From Martensiomyces pterosporus (lineage: Eukaryota > Kickxellomycota > Kickxellomycetes > Kickxellales > Kickxellaceae): 38,566 bases of DNA. The position numbers and the translations under genes are program-made. The notes under the pieces were generated by a model, which saw only the letters and a list, made by a program, of their open reading frames with translations, made no database searches and was not told the origin of the DNA. Each line of letters starts with the position of its first letter. Positions within the stretch are counted from its first letter, which is position 1. The DNA is taken from positions 1 to 38,566 of the forward strand of contig MU603970.1 in NCBI GenBank assembly GCA_025201845.1. Reading direction: 5' to 3'. This document shows positions 8,708 through 18,188 of this stretch, in pieces.

Positions 8708-9926
8708 CTAGTCGCTGCTCCTAGTGCTTGATGCAGCTGCCTCTTTAGATTTGGCAGCATCTTCTTGCTGCTCCGCCTCAATCTCTATCTCGCGCTGTCG
8801 CTTGCGTTCGAGCTTGAGCTCAGCTCGGGTAGGCTTGTCGCGCAGGATTTCCGGGTGCCCGTTCCAGAACTCGTCCTTGATGATGTCGCAGTGGAGTATC
8901 TGCACAACCGTTCTTGTACGCTTTGTAGGCAGGCCATCTGGCCCCACCACATCAGCGAGCTCCTTGCCGCGAATCAACACACTCCCCTTTTTGAATATAT
9001 CCTCCTCGTTGTTGTAGTTGACCCCAAACTCGCTGAACAGAATCTCGTTCTTGTCGCTTGACAGGGTGCCCTACAGCCTTGGTGTTGGTGGTGGAGACAG
9101 TAGCCGCATATGTATATTAGCGTCCTATGGTAGCTAAAGCGGATCGTGTGCATGCTAGGCACAGCAAAACCAGCGGGGGCGTCACCTCTTCACCATTCTC
9201 CTATAGATGTCACCGAGCCCAATACCATCGATGTCAAACAAAAAAACACCGCTGTACATGCATGCACGCGCAAGCAGACAAGCTGGCTGATGGCCAGCAT
9301 GCGCCAAAACGAGCATGGCTGAGGAGGGCACACTATCTTGCCATTGTCCGCTCGACGGCGAGATAGTGGAAGGGGCTGGTACTTACACACAGGCGTTTCT
9401 CTGCTTCCTTTTGCGACATCCCGCCCCTGTTGACAAGTGCCCAGAAACACGTGTTGTACATGTTGTTAATGTGGCAATCCACTTGTCTCCAGCACAGATA
9501 GTCGCGAAGTATGCGCTGCGACGGGTACACAACAACTCGTGAGTCGAATGCTGGGGGGAACTGCAGCGGTGTCTGCGGGAAGAACTCGCTCCAGTGGAAA
9601 ACATATGCCGATGTAAACTTGCTGACCAAAAGCGTCATCAGCTTGCTCGCTCTCCGATCATACGCCTTTGCATCCTTTGAAAACACAAAGCTGTACTCGT
9701 CGCTCTGCCCATAGGATAGCACAATCTCAACCATGCTTTCCATCACCGCTTTGGCTGCGCAGTTCATAAGGTTCAGCGCTCTAATGTCGTTGGGCTTTGT
9801 GAAGCCGTGCCTTGCAGTGAACTTTGTGAAGCCCTGCCCATCGATCCGAACAACAAGCCATGTGCTGGGTAGCAAACGGTCCTCATGCTCAAAGTTGCGG
9901 ACGTACTCGTATTTCGACTTGGCCAT
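8708..9926 (-). CDS. THG1: tRNA-His guanylyltransferase (two exons)
   Basis: Adds the G-1 residue to the 5' end of tRNA-His by 3'-5' polymerisation, which histidyl-tRNA synthetase recognition needs. Exon 1 9926-9387, exon 2 9070-8708; the joined protein is 300 residues (yeast 237, human 298). Exon 1 holds the polymerase-like core: MAKSKYEYVRNFE start, RIDGQGF with Asp29 and GQSDEYSF with Asp76-Glu77, the metal-binding carboxylates of the family, and the HINNMYNTCFWALV helix. The join RLC|GTLSSDKNEILF matches the conserved RLxGTLAADKNEILF context of animal THG1, which fixes the splice sites. Exon 2 continues with NYNNEE and GSVLIRGK and ends in a charged, probably coiled Lys/Glu tail. An ATG three codons upstream (9935) is possible, but MAKSKYEY matches the family start. 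Confidence 0.93.
9071..9386 (-). other. THG1 intron (316 bp, phase 0)
   Basis: Minus-strand donor GTAAGT at 9386-9381, acceptor TGTAG ending at 9071, and a CGCTAAT branch-like site about 50 bp before the acceptor. Read-through would add 17 codons and stop, losing the C-terminal domain. Confidence 0.85.
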
Positions 9927-10215
9927 AGGGTGCAAAGAAAGGAGGAGCAGCAGTGCAGACCCAAATAATAAGGAATGTGTGGGGACGGTTGGATAAACAG
10001 GACCCAGGAAACCCCCATAGCGGTAGCAGCAGCCAATGCGTGCAGCCAGTAAAGTATTGTGGGAAAGGCGATATTAACAACAACAAAAAACAGCCAGCCA
10101 AAGTCTGCGTAGAGGCGAGAGGATTAAGAGAAAAGAAAATGCAAATATGGAATCGAATAAAATATGCGGCGCAGATAGGAAAAGACACCCTGGCGACGGT
10201 ACGTGACAGCACTTG

Positions 10216-11862
10216 CTACAGCTGCGCTGGCGCAGACACTTGCAATGGCGTTGATGCCGCAGATGACTTCGGCTGGCTTGACATCACGTTTGTGTCGCCT
10301 GGGGTAGTGTTCCGTGTATGCGTTGCAGCAACGCCAGCACTGCTGACAGACAGAGCTCCGCTAGCTGCAGAGGACGACGCAGGGTCAGGCATTCGCATAA
10401 AGATCTCGTGGCCAGACTTTGCAATAATAGGCGCGGGATAGGGAAACCTCTGTCGACATGCCTCTAACCGATCAAAGCTGATGTTTGCTCCGCCAGTGAC
10501 AATCACAACCACATGGCTGTTGCAATCCAGATCAGGGACTATTTGGTGCACGAGCCCCTTGCCGACTATGCTCAATGCTGCTGCGCTGCCAATCTCCACT
10601 AAAAGCTGGTGATCGTCCAAGAGTCGACGACATGCCTCGGCAGCCATGGCTTCTGAGACCGATACGGGGACAACAGGATGTGTCTTGGACAGCTCAAGCG
10701 CACTTGGGCAGATCGATCCAGACAGCAAGCACGTAGCGACTGTTGGTTCCAAGGACCGGTCATTCCCAGAGCGCCCGCGACTGTGGTACTGCAACATGCT
10801 GTCGCCGTCGGACCTGCTGCTATGCTTGTTGCTAGCGCTCGACTTGCTGTCAATGCCACCAGCGGTTTCGGCATCCAGCGGTGGGAACAGTGTGGGTATG
10901 TGCAACTCTTCATTTGGCAGCGAGCCTGGCTTGCTCTTCTTTTTTCCCCCATTGCTGCTGCCAGCTGTGGGCGTGCTGCCCGGCAGTTTTGTGTCGGCCA
11001 AAAGGGCCTGCTGGAAGGAATTTGTGTTGTGTGTCTCAACAGCGATTACAGGAACACTCTGCCAGTGGCACCTCTGCAGGCCACTGAGAAGGCCAGCCAG
11101 ATGGCCCCCGCTGCCTACAACTGTGATAATGACTGCTGGCTCTTTTTGCTGCAGCTGGACATTGATCTCTGTAGCAATCGTCGCGTTTCCGGCAATGACT
11201 GCGGTGTCATCAGCCGCGCCCACTACAATGGCGCCCGCGGTTTCGTGCACAAATACGTGTGCAGCGTCGCTGGCATCCTTCACGGTTCTTCCTTTCTCGA
11301 TTATCTCTGCCCCCTCAAGTTCGATTTTAGCCCTGGCTACCGAGGCCTGCATGCCACTAGGCACGAATATTGTTACAGGCACGCCTAGCTGGCGCCCGCT
11401 GTATGCCACAGCCAGCGCTGCGTTGGTGTCCCCAACTGTGACTAATCTCGTTGCGCCCCGCTCGAGCACCGCCTTTGTGCAAAAGTTCCCGACACCCCTG
11501 TAGCAGCAGACAGATACCGTAGATGATAAACAAGGGGTGCATTCCAGCCATATGGAGATATTAAGGCAAGAGTAGTCGCTTAGAGGCAAGCAGGCAGATA
11601 TGCAAAAGCAGCAGCAACAAACACCAACAGCCGCAGTATTATATTTGCGTCTGCCAAGGTAAGTAGTGTGGACACCTTACCTTATTTTAAACGACTGCGT
11701 CGGCTGTAGGTTTTCCAGCTTGAGCCACACATTACACCCAGCCTGCTTACTCATGCTAGTGGAGTAAAGTAGCGGCGTTGGAACGTGGAGAGAAGCCATC
11801 AGCGGTCCCTTCCCTGTGCTAGTTTGGTGCAGCCTCCGCCCAACCGACATGTTCTTGCTCAC
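10216..11862 (-). CDS. Serine/threonine dehydratase-like PLP protein, divergent
   Basis: Fold-type II PLP enzyme resembling L-serine/threonine dehydratase (mammalian SDS, yeast CHA1). Exon 1 11862-11681, exon 2 11497-10216; 487 residues against roughly 340-360 usual. The PLP lysine is present: LENLQPTQSFKIRG, Lys59, with the conserved motif crossing the splice junction. RQLGVPVTIFVPS (96-108) and VVIVTGGANIS near the C-terminal third also match. The two phosphate-binding elements do not: SxGGNAG of the family reads VGDTNAA at 82-88, and the Gly-rich SVGGGG loop reads VGSGGH at 188-193. An ~80-residue Ser/Lys/Gly-rich insert (about 215-300) and a Ser-rich tail (last ~50) are extra. The basic fold seems kept, but activity on serine is doubtful. 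It could be a pseudoenzyme or have another substrate. The start could also be an internal Met (22 or 37). Confidence 0.8.
11498..11680 (-). other. Intron of the dehydratase-like gene (183 bp, phase 2)
   Basis: Minus-strand donor GTAAGG directly after ATA-AG, acceptor CTACAG at 11503-11498. The split Arg codon (AG|G) restores SFKIR-GVGNF, the PLP-lysine motif of the family. Confidence 0.85.
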
Positions 11863-12297
11863 AGCTGCTTAAAATTCAGGGTCTTGTGGTTTTTGCTGCG
11901 GCGTGATTTCACGCTGCGCAGAAATGAATTCCGGAATTTGAGCAATTGCTGGAGCCCAGACCTGCTGGAGAAAGAGAGAGAGAAAAGCAAGTAGACGACA
12001 CGCGGCGGCTTTCCAGAATATACGGCAGCAGCTGCTGATGCTGCTTCGGCTAAAGGCTGGTTCGTCGTTGGAGCACGGGCGGGAAGTAAGCGGAGCCAAA
12101 TAGTAAATAAATAAACAGGCTGAGTCAACAATGAAGGAAAGGAAGAGAGAAGTGTGCTGAAGTGGCGCTGGCAAAAGCACGTGCATTATTTTTCGTGCGG
12201 AAAAATGTGCAAGCAAGGAGCGAAATCAGAACACGGGTGTGCTGCGAGGGAGCCATGTTGAGTTTAGGGGATGTGGCACAAAAAGAGGGGGTGGATG
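11863..12297. other. 435-bp gap: dehydratase-like promoter and MDM10 3' end
   Basis: No gene seen. A purine-rich run on the + strand (about 11963-11990) is a CT-rich leader-like tract upstream of the dehydratase-like gene. A CACGTG E-box core lies at 12178-12183. Confidence 0.4.
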
Positions 12298-13782
12298 CTA
12301 CAAAAACCACTGGAACTGCAGTCCAAACGACTTGATCAGCCGTGTCACGCCTCCGCCAGCACCGGAATTGGGTGGCGGCTGTGATGATGGTTTGGCTCCT
12401 CCAATGCGATCTTGCTGCATTGAGGCGTCCTTGTTAAATGCAAGACCCATGCTGAACACCATGTTGTTCAGGCGAGCGTCAACGAGACACCGCAGGCCCT
12501 GCGAGCCACTCCACCTTGCCTTGACAACGCTGTTTTGATCCAGCTGCCACTCCATGCCTATCGCCAGATCCGAGTTGAGGCTAAACATGTTGAAATCGTA
12601 TCTAGCAGCCGCACATAGCCTGGGTCGCAGCTCTTGTGCCCACGCCAGCGAGAGATGGCCCATGATCGGATTCAGCACACAGGTCAGGTCTGAGAACAGC
12701 GGCAAGTCGTGGCGGTAGCGCGCACCGACTGATATTCCGCCACTCGAGTCTTGCACGCCGTAGTATAGCTCCGTTCCAACCGAGAATCTGCCATGTGCCT
12801 TCTCTCTAAGAACCCGCCTAGCCTCTTCGGTGCTGCCGCAATAGTACGCATGTGCTGCCGAATCAAGCGTGCTGATGTCGCCAAAGTTGTACTGCCCCCT
12901 GAGCCCAATCAGCCTGCCGTTCGTTCCAAGCGTCACTTCGCTGCTCCATCGGCGGTTGTTGATGGCATGCTGCAAGACAAGCTGGAAATCAGGCTGGGGG
13001 CCTGCCACGCTGACACCGCTAACCAAAAGCTCGGATGCCTCGGATCTGCGCGAGATATACGAGCCAGTTACTGAACCAACCGAGGGATACATCTGGGCCA
13101 CCAGCAGGTAGTCGCCCACATAGCCTGAGCCTGGGCCACCAGCGATGCCTGTGCTGCGTTTCGGCTTACCGGCAGCCCAGTTGCACTTCCAAGTGCCAGC
13201 TCTAATGCTCTGCAGCAGATCATGCGAGTACTGCAAATCTAGCGCTTGCTGTCGGGCAGATGCAAACTTGGAGCAATCTCCTGAAGCAGCAGCAGCAGCA
13301 GCAGGCGGGATACCAATTGTTTCGCTGTTGCTAAGTGGCGTTTCTGGTGACCGTAAAAACCCGGCCAGCAGCGCTTCTGTGTTCGATTCTGCTGTGTCGT
13401 TGAGCGCATGCGCCGCCATTTCGCCTTGGCTACTCTCCGTCAAGGTGGAACGATCTCCTAGCTTACTAGGCGCGCATCCTGCAGCAGCATCGCTAGTGGC
13501 ATGTGTTTGCTGTGGCCGCTGAGCAGCAGGCAGTGCACGAGACGTGGCCAAATAGCCGATTGAGGATGCTCTGCTGGGCATCATAGAGAACACTAGCTGC
13601 GAATAGAGGCTGTTGCTTATCCCTCGGCCAGTGCTGACAGAGACGCCATATGGGATGGCAAAGTCCAAAATAGCCTGAGATGTTCGGCAGAACGTTGCAT
13701 ACGAGTTGCTTTCATCCCACTGCGTTTCCCGATGGAACTGCCGGGTAAGAAACGGGAAGTAGTCAGGAGCCGTAAACACCAT
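12298..13782 (-). CDS. MDM10: Mitochondrial distribution and morphology protein 10
   Basis: 494 residues from ATG 13782. Mdm10 is the outer-membrane beta-barrel of the ER-mitochondria encounter structure (ERMES) and also joins the SAM complex in beta-barrel assembly. Family features: an aromatic N-terminus (MVFTAPDYFPFLTRQFHRET) followed by DESNSYATFCRTSQAILDF and the IPYGVSVSTGRGISNS strand; YLLVAQMYPSVGSVTGSY and later amphipathic strands (GLRGQYNFGD, GISVGARYRHDLP, LSLAWAQELRP, LAIGMEWQLD); and an end on GLQFQWFL, a typical beta-signal. An Ala/Ser/Gln-rich stretch of roughly 100 residues (about 60-165) is inserted between the first strands. The frame is open upstream to 14061, but that part is hydrophobic, repeat-poor and not family-like, so the ATG at 13782 is preferred. 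No intron is needed. Confidence 0.9.
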   Translation of the reverse strand: MVFTAPDYFPFLTRQFHRETQWDESNSYATFCRTSQAILDFAIPYGVSVSTGRGISNSLYSQLVFSMMPSRASSIGYLATSRALPAAQRPQQTHATSDAAAGCAPSKLGDRSTLTESSQGEMAAHALNDTAESNTEALLAGFLRSPETPLSNSETIGIPPAAAAAASGDCSKFASARQQALDLQYSHDLLQSIRAGTWKCNWAAGKPKRSTGIAGGPGSGYVGDYLLVAQMYPSVGSVTGSYISRRSEASELLVSGVSVAGPQPDFQLVLQHAINNRRWSSEVTLGTNGRLIGLRGQYNFGDISTLDSAAHAYYCGSTEEARRVLREKAHGRFSVGTELYYGVQDSSGGISVGARYRHDLPLFSDLTCVLNPIMGHLSLAWAQELRPRLCAAARYDFNMFSLNSDLAIGMEWQLDQNSVVKARWSGSQGLRCLVDARLNNMVFSMGLAFNKDASMQQDRIGGAKPSSQPPPNSGAGGGVTRLIKSFGLQFQWFL

Positions 13783-14126
13783 CGCGGCATGTAGCAGGCA
13801 GCAGAGAGAAACAAGCAAAGCGAAGCCAAAAGCGACGAGTGAAGCAGAGCAGGGCAGTGGTGCAAGAAGAAAACAGCTGTTCGGCTCAGCTAAGGGAGGT
13901 TTTTTTTTTTTTGTCTGACGGTGATGTGCTATAGCCATTTGGACACATCCGGGAAACTTTGTGGGTTCCGTCCTGGCGCAGAACACCCAGCTGCATGCAC
14001 ACGCTCGGAAATCGCACACCAGGAGATGTATTTTGATAATGGAACACGTTGAGAACAACAAAAAGCCGGCAGTTCCGTTTAGGAAGAGAGAAATAATAAG
14101 CGGTTATTTTTCCATTAAACACCTGC
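13783..14126 (-). promoter_or_regulatory. MDM10 upstream region with a poly(dA:dT) tract
   Basis: 344 bp between the MDM10 start and the RPS0 stop. A run of 13 T (13900-13912, poly(A) on the coding strand) lies about 120 bp upstream of the MDM10 ATG. Such tracts commonly exclude nucleosomes in fungal promoters. No other gene is seen. Confidence 0.4.
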
Positions 14127-15140
14127 TTAAGCGCTCCAGCCAGAGTTGGCGGCACCCTCGGCAGCCCAGTCGGCGGCGGGGGCAGCACCCTCAGCGGCCC
14201 AGTCACCCTCTCCGGCCTCCCAGTTGCCCGAGGTGGCGAGAGCAGCAACGTCGTTGCCAGGGGCACCGGTGGCGCTCCAGTCGGCGTTGGCGTCGGCAGC
14301 AGCGTCCCAGTTGCCACCCTCGGCAGCCTTCTCGGCGGCGCCCTCGAGGTCCTTCTCGACCTCTTCGGGGTCACGGTAGAAGAACATGTCGACCATGACG
14401 TTCCAGGCCTCGTCGCGGGCAAGGGTGCCGCGGAGGCGGAGGACCTCACGGGCGAGGAGCCAGAAGCCAAGACCGATCGAGTTCTTGCCCGAGTTGTTGA
14501 TGGGGATGGCGACGTCAACGTGGTCAAGAGGAGAGTCAGTGTTGCAGAAGGCAATGACGGGGATGTTCACGTACGAAGCCTCCTTGATGGCCTGGTGGTC
14601 GGCGCGGGGGTCGGCGACGATGATGAGGCGGGGCTCCTTGAACTGACGGGTAATGTAGTTAGTGAAGTTACCGGGGGTGAAGCGTCCAGCGATGGCCTGA
14701 GCACCGGTGTGGGTGCCGAACTTGAGGACAGCACGCTGACCGAAGGGGCGAGTGGAGATGACGCAAACGTCCTTGGGGTTCTCGATGGCAGCGATGATAC
14801 GGGCAGCGAGGACCAGCTTCTCCCAGGTCTTACCGGCGTTGATGAGGTGAACACCTACACTCGTTACAGCGGTTTGCAAAGATCAGGCAGATCAGGTGCA
14901 TATTGGACAGGATGTTAGTGCCAAAGAAACCCCTCATGCACCGAACCACCACAAAGCCTGCGATGCAGGGCAGCCTCGGACAGCGAGGAATCGGCTTTGC
15001 TACTTACCATCAGCGCGGCGCTTGTAAACGTAGGGAAGCATGTGGGAGTCCACGTTCTGAGAACCAAGGTGGGCCTTGGCACTCAGGAGGAGCTGAATAT
15101 CCTCCTCGGTGGCGTTGAGGCAAGCGGGAACGTGCGACAT
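14127..15140 (-). CDS. RPS0: 40S ribosomal protein S0 (uS2), two exons
   Basis: Small-subunit protein uS2 (RPSA/laminin-receptor family), needed for 18S rRNA maturation and the mRNA-exit-side beak region of the 40S. Exon 1 15140-15008, exon 2 14854-14127; 286 residues. The join [18 protein letters not shown] reproduces the near-invariant family sequence. Others follow: [85 protein letters not shown] and [10 protein letters not shown]. The C-terminal tail is acidic with repeated Trp-Ala elements (DWAAEGAA repeated), a variable part in this family. Codons end almost always in C or G, the strongest bias in the window, as expected for a highly expressed gene. Confidence 0.97.
14855..15007 (-). 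other. RPS0 intron (153 bp, phase 1)
   Basis: Minus-strand donor GTAAGT at 15007-15002, acceptor GTGTAG ending at 14855, and a CACTAAC branch-site match at 14914-14920. Confidence 0.92.
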
Positions 15141-16251
15141 ATTGCTACGAAATTCAAGGCAGAAAAGGCACAGCATAATGAGCAGGGGAATTAGTAAATG
15201 GAAATCCCAATGGCGCATCGCTCAAACGTGAATCTGGCGCATGCGCAGCAGTTCATGTGGTCAGCCAGACCAGTGAGGCCAGGGCGCTCAGGGCAAAGAG
15301 AATGAGCAAGAGTGAGAGATTCGCCGTTGAGTTTGTTCCGTCTCAGCCAGGGACCCAAATCCGCTGCTCCAATCGACGCGCCTGGTTACCAAACAGTCGT
15401 CCTGTTCTCCTCCAGCTACTCCGTCCAATTCAAGTGCCGACAGTCCAGATGCCTGCAATTTCAATGCCAAAGACAGCACGTTCCGCATGTCAGTGCTGGA
15501 ATCAGCTGCACAACGAGACCCTGTTTTGCGAATAGGGCAGACTCTGTTTGGACCATGGCTGCGCTATCATCGTTGCGGTCCCTCGGAATCAGTCGCACCA
15601 GAACGCCCAACGCCGTATCCACAGCCCGCGCATCCATTAGAATCCATGCACGCCTCCCCTCCGGGCCCCGTAGCCACTCTCTCTGCCATCTCCTTGCGCT
15701 GAGCGACACCGCCAGTGCGCATCCATCAGCGCATCCAACCTCAACACTCAATTTGTGCACTTACACCAAATTACGACAATCCGCGAAAAAGGAAGAAAAC
15801 TGTCTTTGGTAAGCTCGATGCGCGATTAGAACCACTGGCACTTTCCTACTGCCCCACCCTCTCCTTGCTGCCGCTGCTGCCAGAGCCTGCCTTCCTTCCT
15901 CAGCACTTGGCATGCTTTTTGGCGCCAGCAAAAAACACATGGCGACTTGGACTGAGGGGACGTGGCACCTTTGCCACAGGGGACACTGGCTGCCAGAGCC
16001 TGAGCAGCCGCTGAGCCAAGCCACGTGGCACATGCAAGATTGGGTTTGTTCCTCCAGAGCTGGCATTTGCGTCACGGCATGCGACATGCGGAAAACTCCA
16101 GGCCATACTGCCACATACTCGTGCACATGGCCAGGTCTATAGGGCGCTGACAAGTGGCCGCAAACGGGCCATTCATTAAGTTATTTGGAAATAAAGTATA
16201 AATATCGGTTGTATGTTCTATGTGGCAGGAGGTGCATGCGGTGAGTGCGCG
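15141..16251. other. 1.1-kb region upstream of RPS0 with no confident gene
   Basis: Holds the RPS0 promoter and the 3' end of the ceramide glucosyltransferase gene. A 10-bp palindrome GCGCATGCGC lies at 15237-15246, about 100 bp upstream of the RPS0 ATG. A CCACGTGG E-box lies at 16021-16028. Open frames exist on both strands at 15290-15810. One on + starts with ATG 15556 and has an Arg/Ser-rich, acid-free beginning like a mitochondrial presequence, but then runs into low-complexity sequence. I recognise no product, so I make no gene call. Confidence 0.45.
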
Positions 16252-17817
16252 TCACTTCAGTACCTGAACAGTGCCATTCATGTGGAATCTGAATCGCTGT
16301 CCACGCCATACAACGGTATTGCCGACGATGGCAAATGCCCACAGCGGCAGTGCCAAAACCTCGCGACAAATCCAGCTGAAGACGAACCACAGCCAGCTCG
16401 GCGGAGGCCCGTGGTTAATCCTGTAGAAGAACACCATGTCTGAAGCAAACCAGCATAGAAGAAATGTGCACAATGCTGCGTAAGGGTCGCATCCGAACAG
16501 ACGGTTGAGCGCCCATGCGGTCAGCAATCCCAGCAACAGTGACTCGGTAAATGGCTCGTAAAAGGTCGCAAACGTAACATTATATTTCCGTGTGCGCACC
16601 CAGCGTATGCGCCGGCTACAGTACTCGGCAAACGTGCTGATATCAGCGGGCTGGCGGGCCAAGTCGCCTGTCATTGTGTGCCTCCAGCCCGATCTCCAGA
16701 GTGCCTGGCCGATCATGTTGTCCTCAGCAAGGTACTGGCCAAACGAGGCCAGCCCTCCGACGTTGTCGAGTGCGCTCTTGTAATACAGATTTGACTTGCC
16801 CATTAGGCAGCTTGCGATCCCGAATGCGTTGATGGCCAGGTACATGCGGCAGTGGGTTGTGGCCAAAAAGGCGTTATCCAGCATCGCGCCAAACGTCGCA
16901 GGGGCTTCGCTAAAAACAACATGGTGAATAACACCCACACGCTTGTCGTCGAGCATCAGGTCCACTGATCTGCGAAGTGTTCCTGGATCCGTGTACACGT
17001 TGGAGTCACATATCCACAAAAGGTCGAACTGTGTTGCAGCAAACGCCTTGACCATGTTGTTGATCTTGGGGTTGATGCCAACGTTGTCGCGGCCGATGAG
17101 AATGCGCGCGTGCACCTTTGGATACCGGCTGATTAGGCCATTGACAATGGCAATGGCTGGATCCTGGGGGTCCTCGACTGCAAAAAGGACTTCGAACTCG
17201 GCTGGGTATTCTTGGCGGAAGCTAGACTCGAGCGTCCGCTCCATGTCAAGGTCAGCGCCCTTCAGCGGCCGGATTATTGACACCTGGGGGTAGTCCTCTG
17301 CTGGGCGGTCGACGAACAGCCGTCGCCGCACATAGCGTCTGTGCACCACACAATGCGATACAAATATTAGCGTCCACAGAAATGCAGCCATGGCCAGAAC
17401 AAAGCATGCGAGACTCGTCTCCATGTGCACACTGGGGAATGCGCCCATGCTGGCATTGGGCCATGCAGCAGCAGCTGGAGTGTCATGGAGCCCAGCAGAG
17501 GAGGCTGGGCTATTGTACGCCGTTGAGGCCATTGGCGCCGGGCTTGGCGGATGGGTGGCGTTATGTACAGCCAGCAAGCGCTTATACCACGCAGGAAAGT
17601 GAGGCTGGCTGAGCGGCTGGACACGAAGCTGGGCTGCGTGCGTCAAGAAAGGAAGTGTGAATTGCAGAAAGATGGCGTATGGTATGGCGAGGCGAGCATC
17701 AAACAAAGCAGAAAATAAGAATAGGAATAAGTTAAATAAGGAGAGCGAGCGGGAAAAGAGGACAACGCGCACAATATGCCGCAAGATGGAAGCCCGAGTG
17801 CCCAACTCCGCATCCAT
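16252..17817 (-). CDS. Ceramide glucosyltransferase (GT21)
   Basis: 521 residues from ATG 17817. Transfers glucose from UDP-glucose to ceramide to make glucosylceramide, at the Golgi/ER cytosolic face. GT21 motifs: a membrane segment (about 137-158) before the catalytic domain, IRPLKGAD with Asp189, CDSNVYTDP with Asp271, YLAEDNMIG with Asp366, and the (Q/R)xxRW motif RRIRW at 402-406. VGINPKINNMVKAF and AINAFGIASCLMGKS also match animal UGCG closely. Three hydrophobic segments follow the RxxRW motif. The first ~130 residues, with an additional hydrophobic region (about 18-60) and an Ala/Ser/Pro-rich linker, are not part of the animal enzyme. Internal Met codons at 17532 or 17448 would give a protein of usual length, so the start is uncertain. 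The gene is divergent from CWC24. Confidence 0.93.
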   Translation of the reverse strand: MDAELGTRASILRHIVRVVLFSRSLSLFNLFLFLFSALFDARLAIPYAIFLQFTLPFLTHAAQLRVQPLSQPHFPAWYKRLLAVHNATHPPSPAPMASTAYNSPASSAGLHDTPAAAAWPNASMGAFPSVHMETSLACFVLAMAAFLWTLIFVSHCVVHRRYVRRRLFVDRPAEDYPQVSIIRPLKGADLDMERTLESSFRQEYPAEFEVLFAVEDPQDPAIAIVNGLISRYPKVHARILIGRDNVGINPKINNMVKAFAATQFDLLWICDSNVYTDPGTLRRSVDLMLDDKRVGVIHHVVFSEAPATFGAMLDNAFLATTHCRMYLAINAFGIASCLMGKSNLYYKSALDNVGGLASFGQYLAEDNMIGQALWRSGWRHTMTGDLARQPADISTFAEYCSRRIRWVRTRKYNVTFATFYEPFTESLLLGLLTAWALNRLFGCDPYAALCTFLLCWFASDMVFFYRINHGPPPSWLWFVFSWICREVLALPLWAFAIVGNTVVWRGQRFRFHMNGTVQVLK

Positions 17818-18188
17818 GGGTGGGGGAGGCGCCTCGGTATCCACAGGAGGCTCTGCGGTGATGCGTCCAAGGCGCTACAAAGAGCACACTATGAGCTAGC
17901 TTTGTAGCACTGCGCAACTGCACGTTCCCATCTGCAGGCACTGCTGCCCCGACAGTGCCTGGAAATTGCCGGCGCCACGACTCGCCAGCCAGCTGCCGCC
18001 ACGGCCCCGGTTCGGCTCTGCCGCGTGTATTACTCAGCACCAGCCTGCGATGACGGCCACTGTGAGCGCGGGTTGCTCGCGCTTTGCGCTTTTCTCATTT
18101 CCTGCCACGCCTTCCCTCCCACCTTTATTCTCATTCCAAAGGCATTTGCGCATATTATTAATTACTTAGTTGCAGAGTGTCTCTTCAA
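17818..18188. promoter_or_regulatory. Divergent promoter between ceramide glucosyltransferase and CWC24
   Basis: 371 bp between two start codons pointing away from each other. A pyrimidine-rich stretch (about 18085-18135) precedes CWC24. No further gene seen. Confidence 0.5.

Noticed and set aside
9333..9386. THG1 read as an unspliced 200-residue protein ending in VSTSPFHYLAVERTMAR
   Set aside because: The conserved RLxGTLxxDKNEILFSEF sequence continues only after removing the GTAAGT..TGTAG intron, so the continuation is intron read-through.
10646..11503. A 285-codon + strand open frame
   Set aside because: Antisense to the dehydratase-like gene; no recognisable domain, composition of a shadow frame.
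13783..14061. 93-residue N-terminal extension of MDM10
   Set aside because: Family similarity begins at MVFTAPDYF. The extension crosses a poly(T) tract and lies close to the RPS0 3' end, so it is promoter or leader DNA.
15900..16140. Inverted CTGGC/GCCAG-type repeats that might form a structured RNA
   Set aside because: The pairs are short and interrupted. I could not draw a tRNA, snRNA or snoRNA with conserved boxes.
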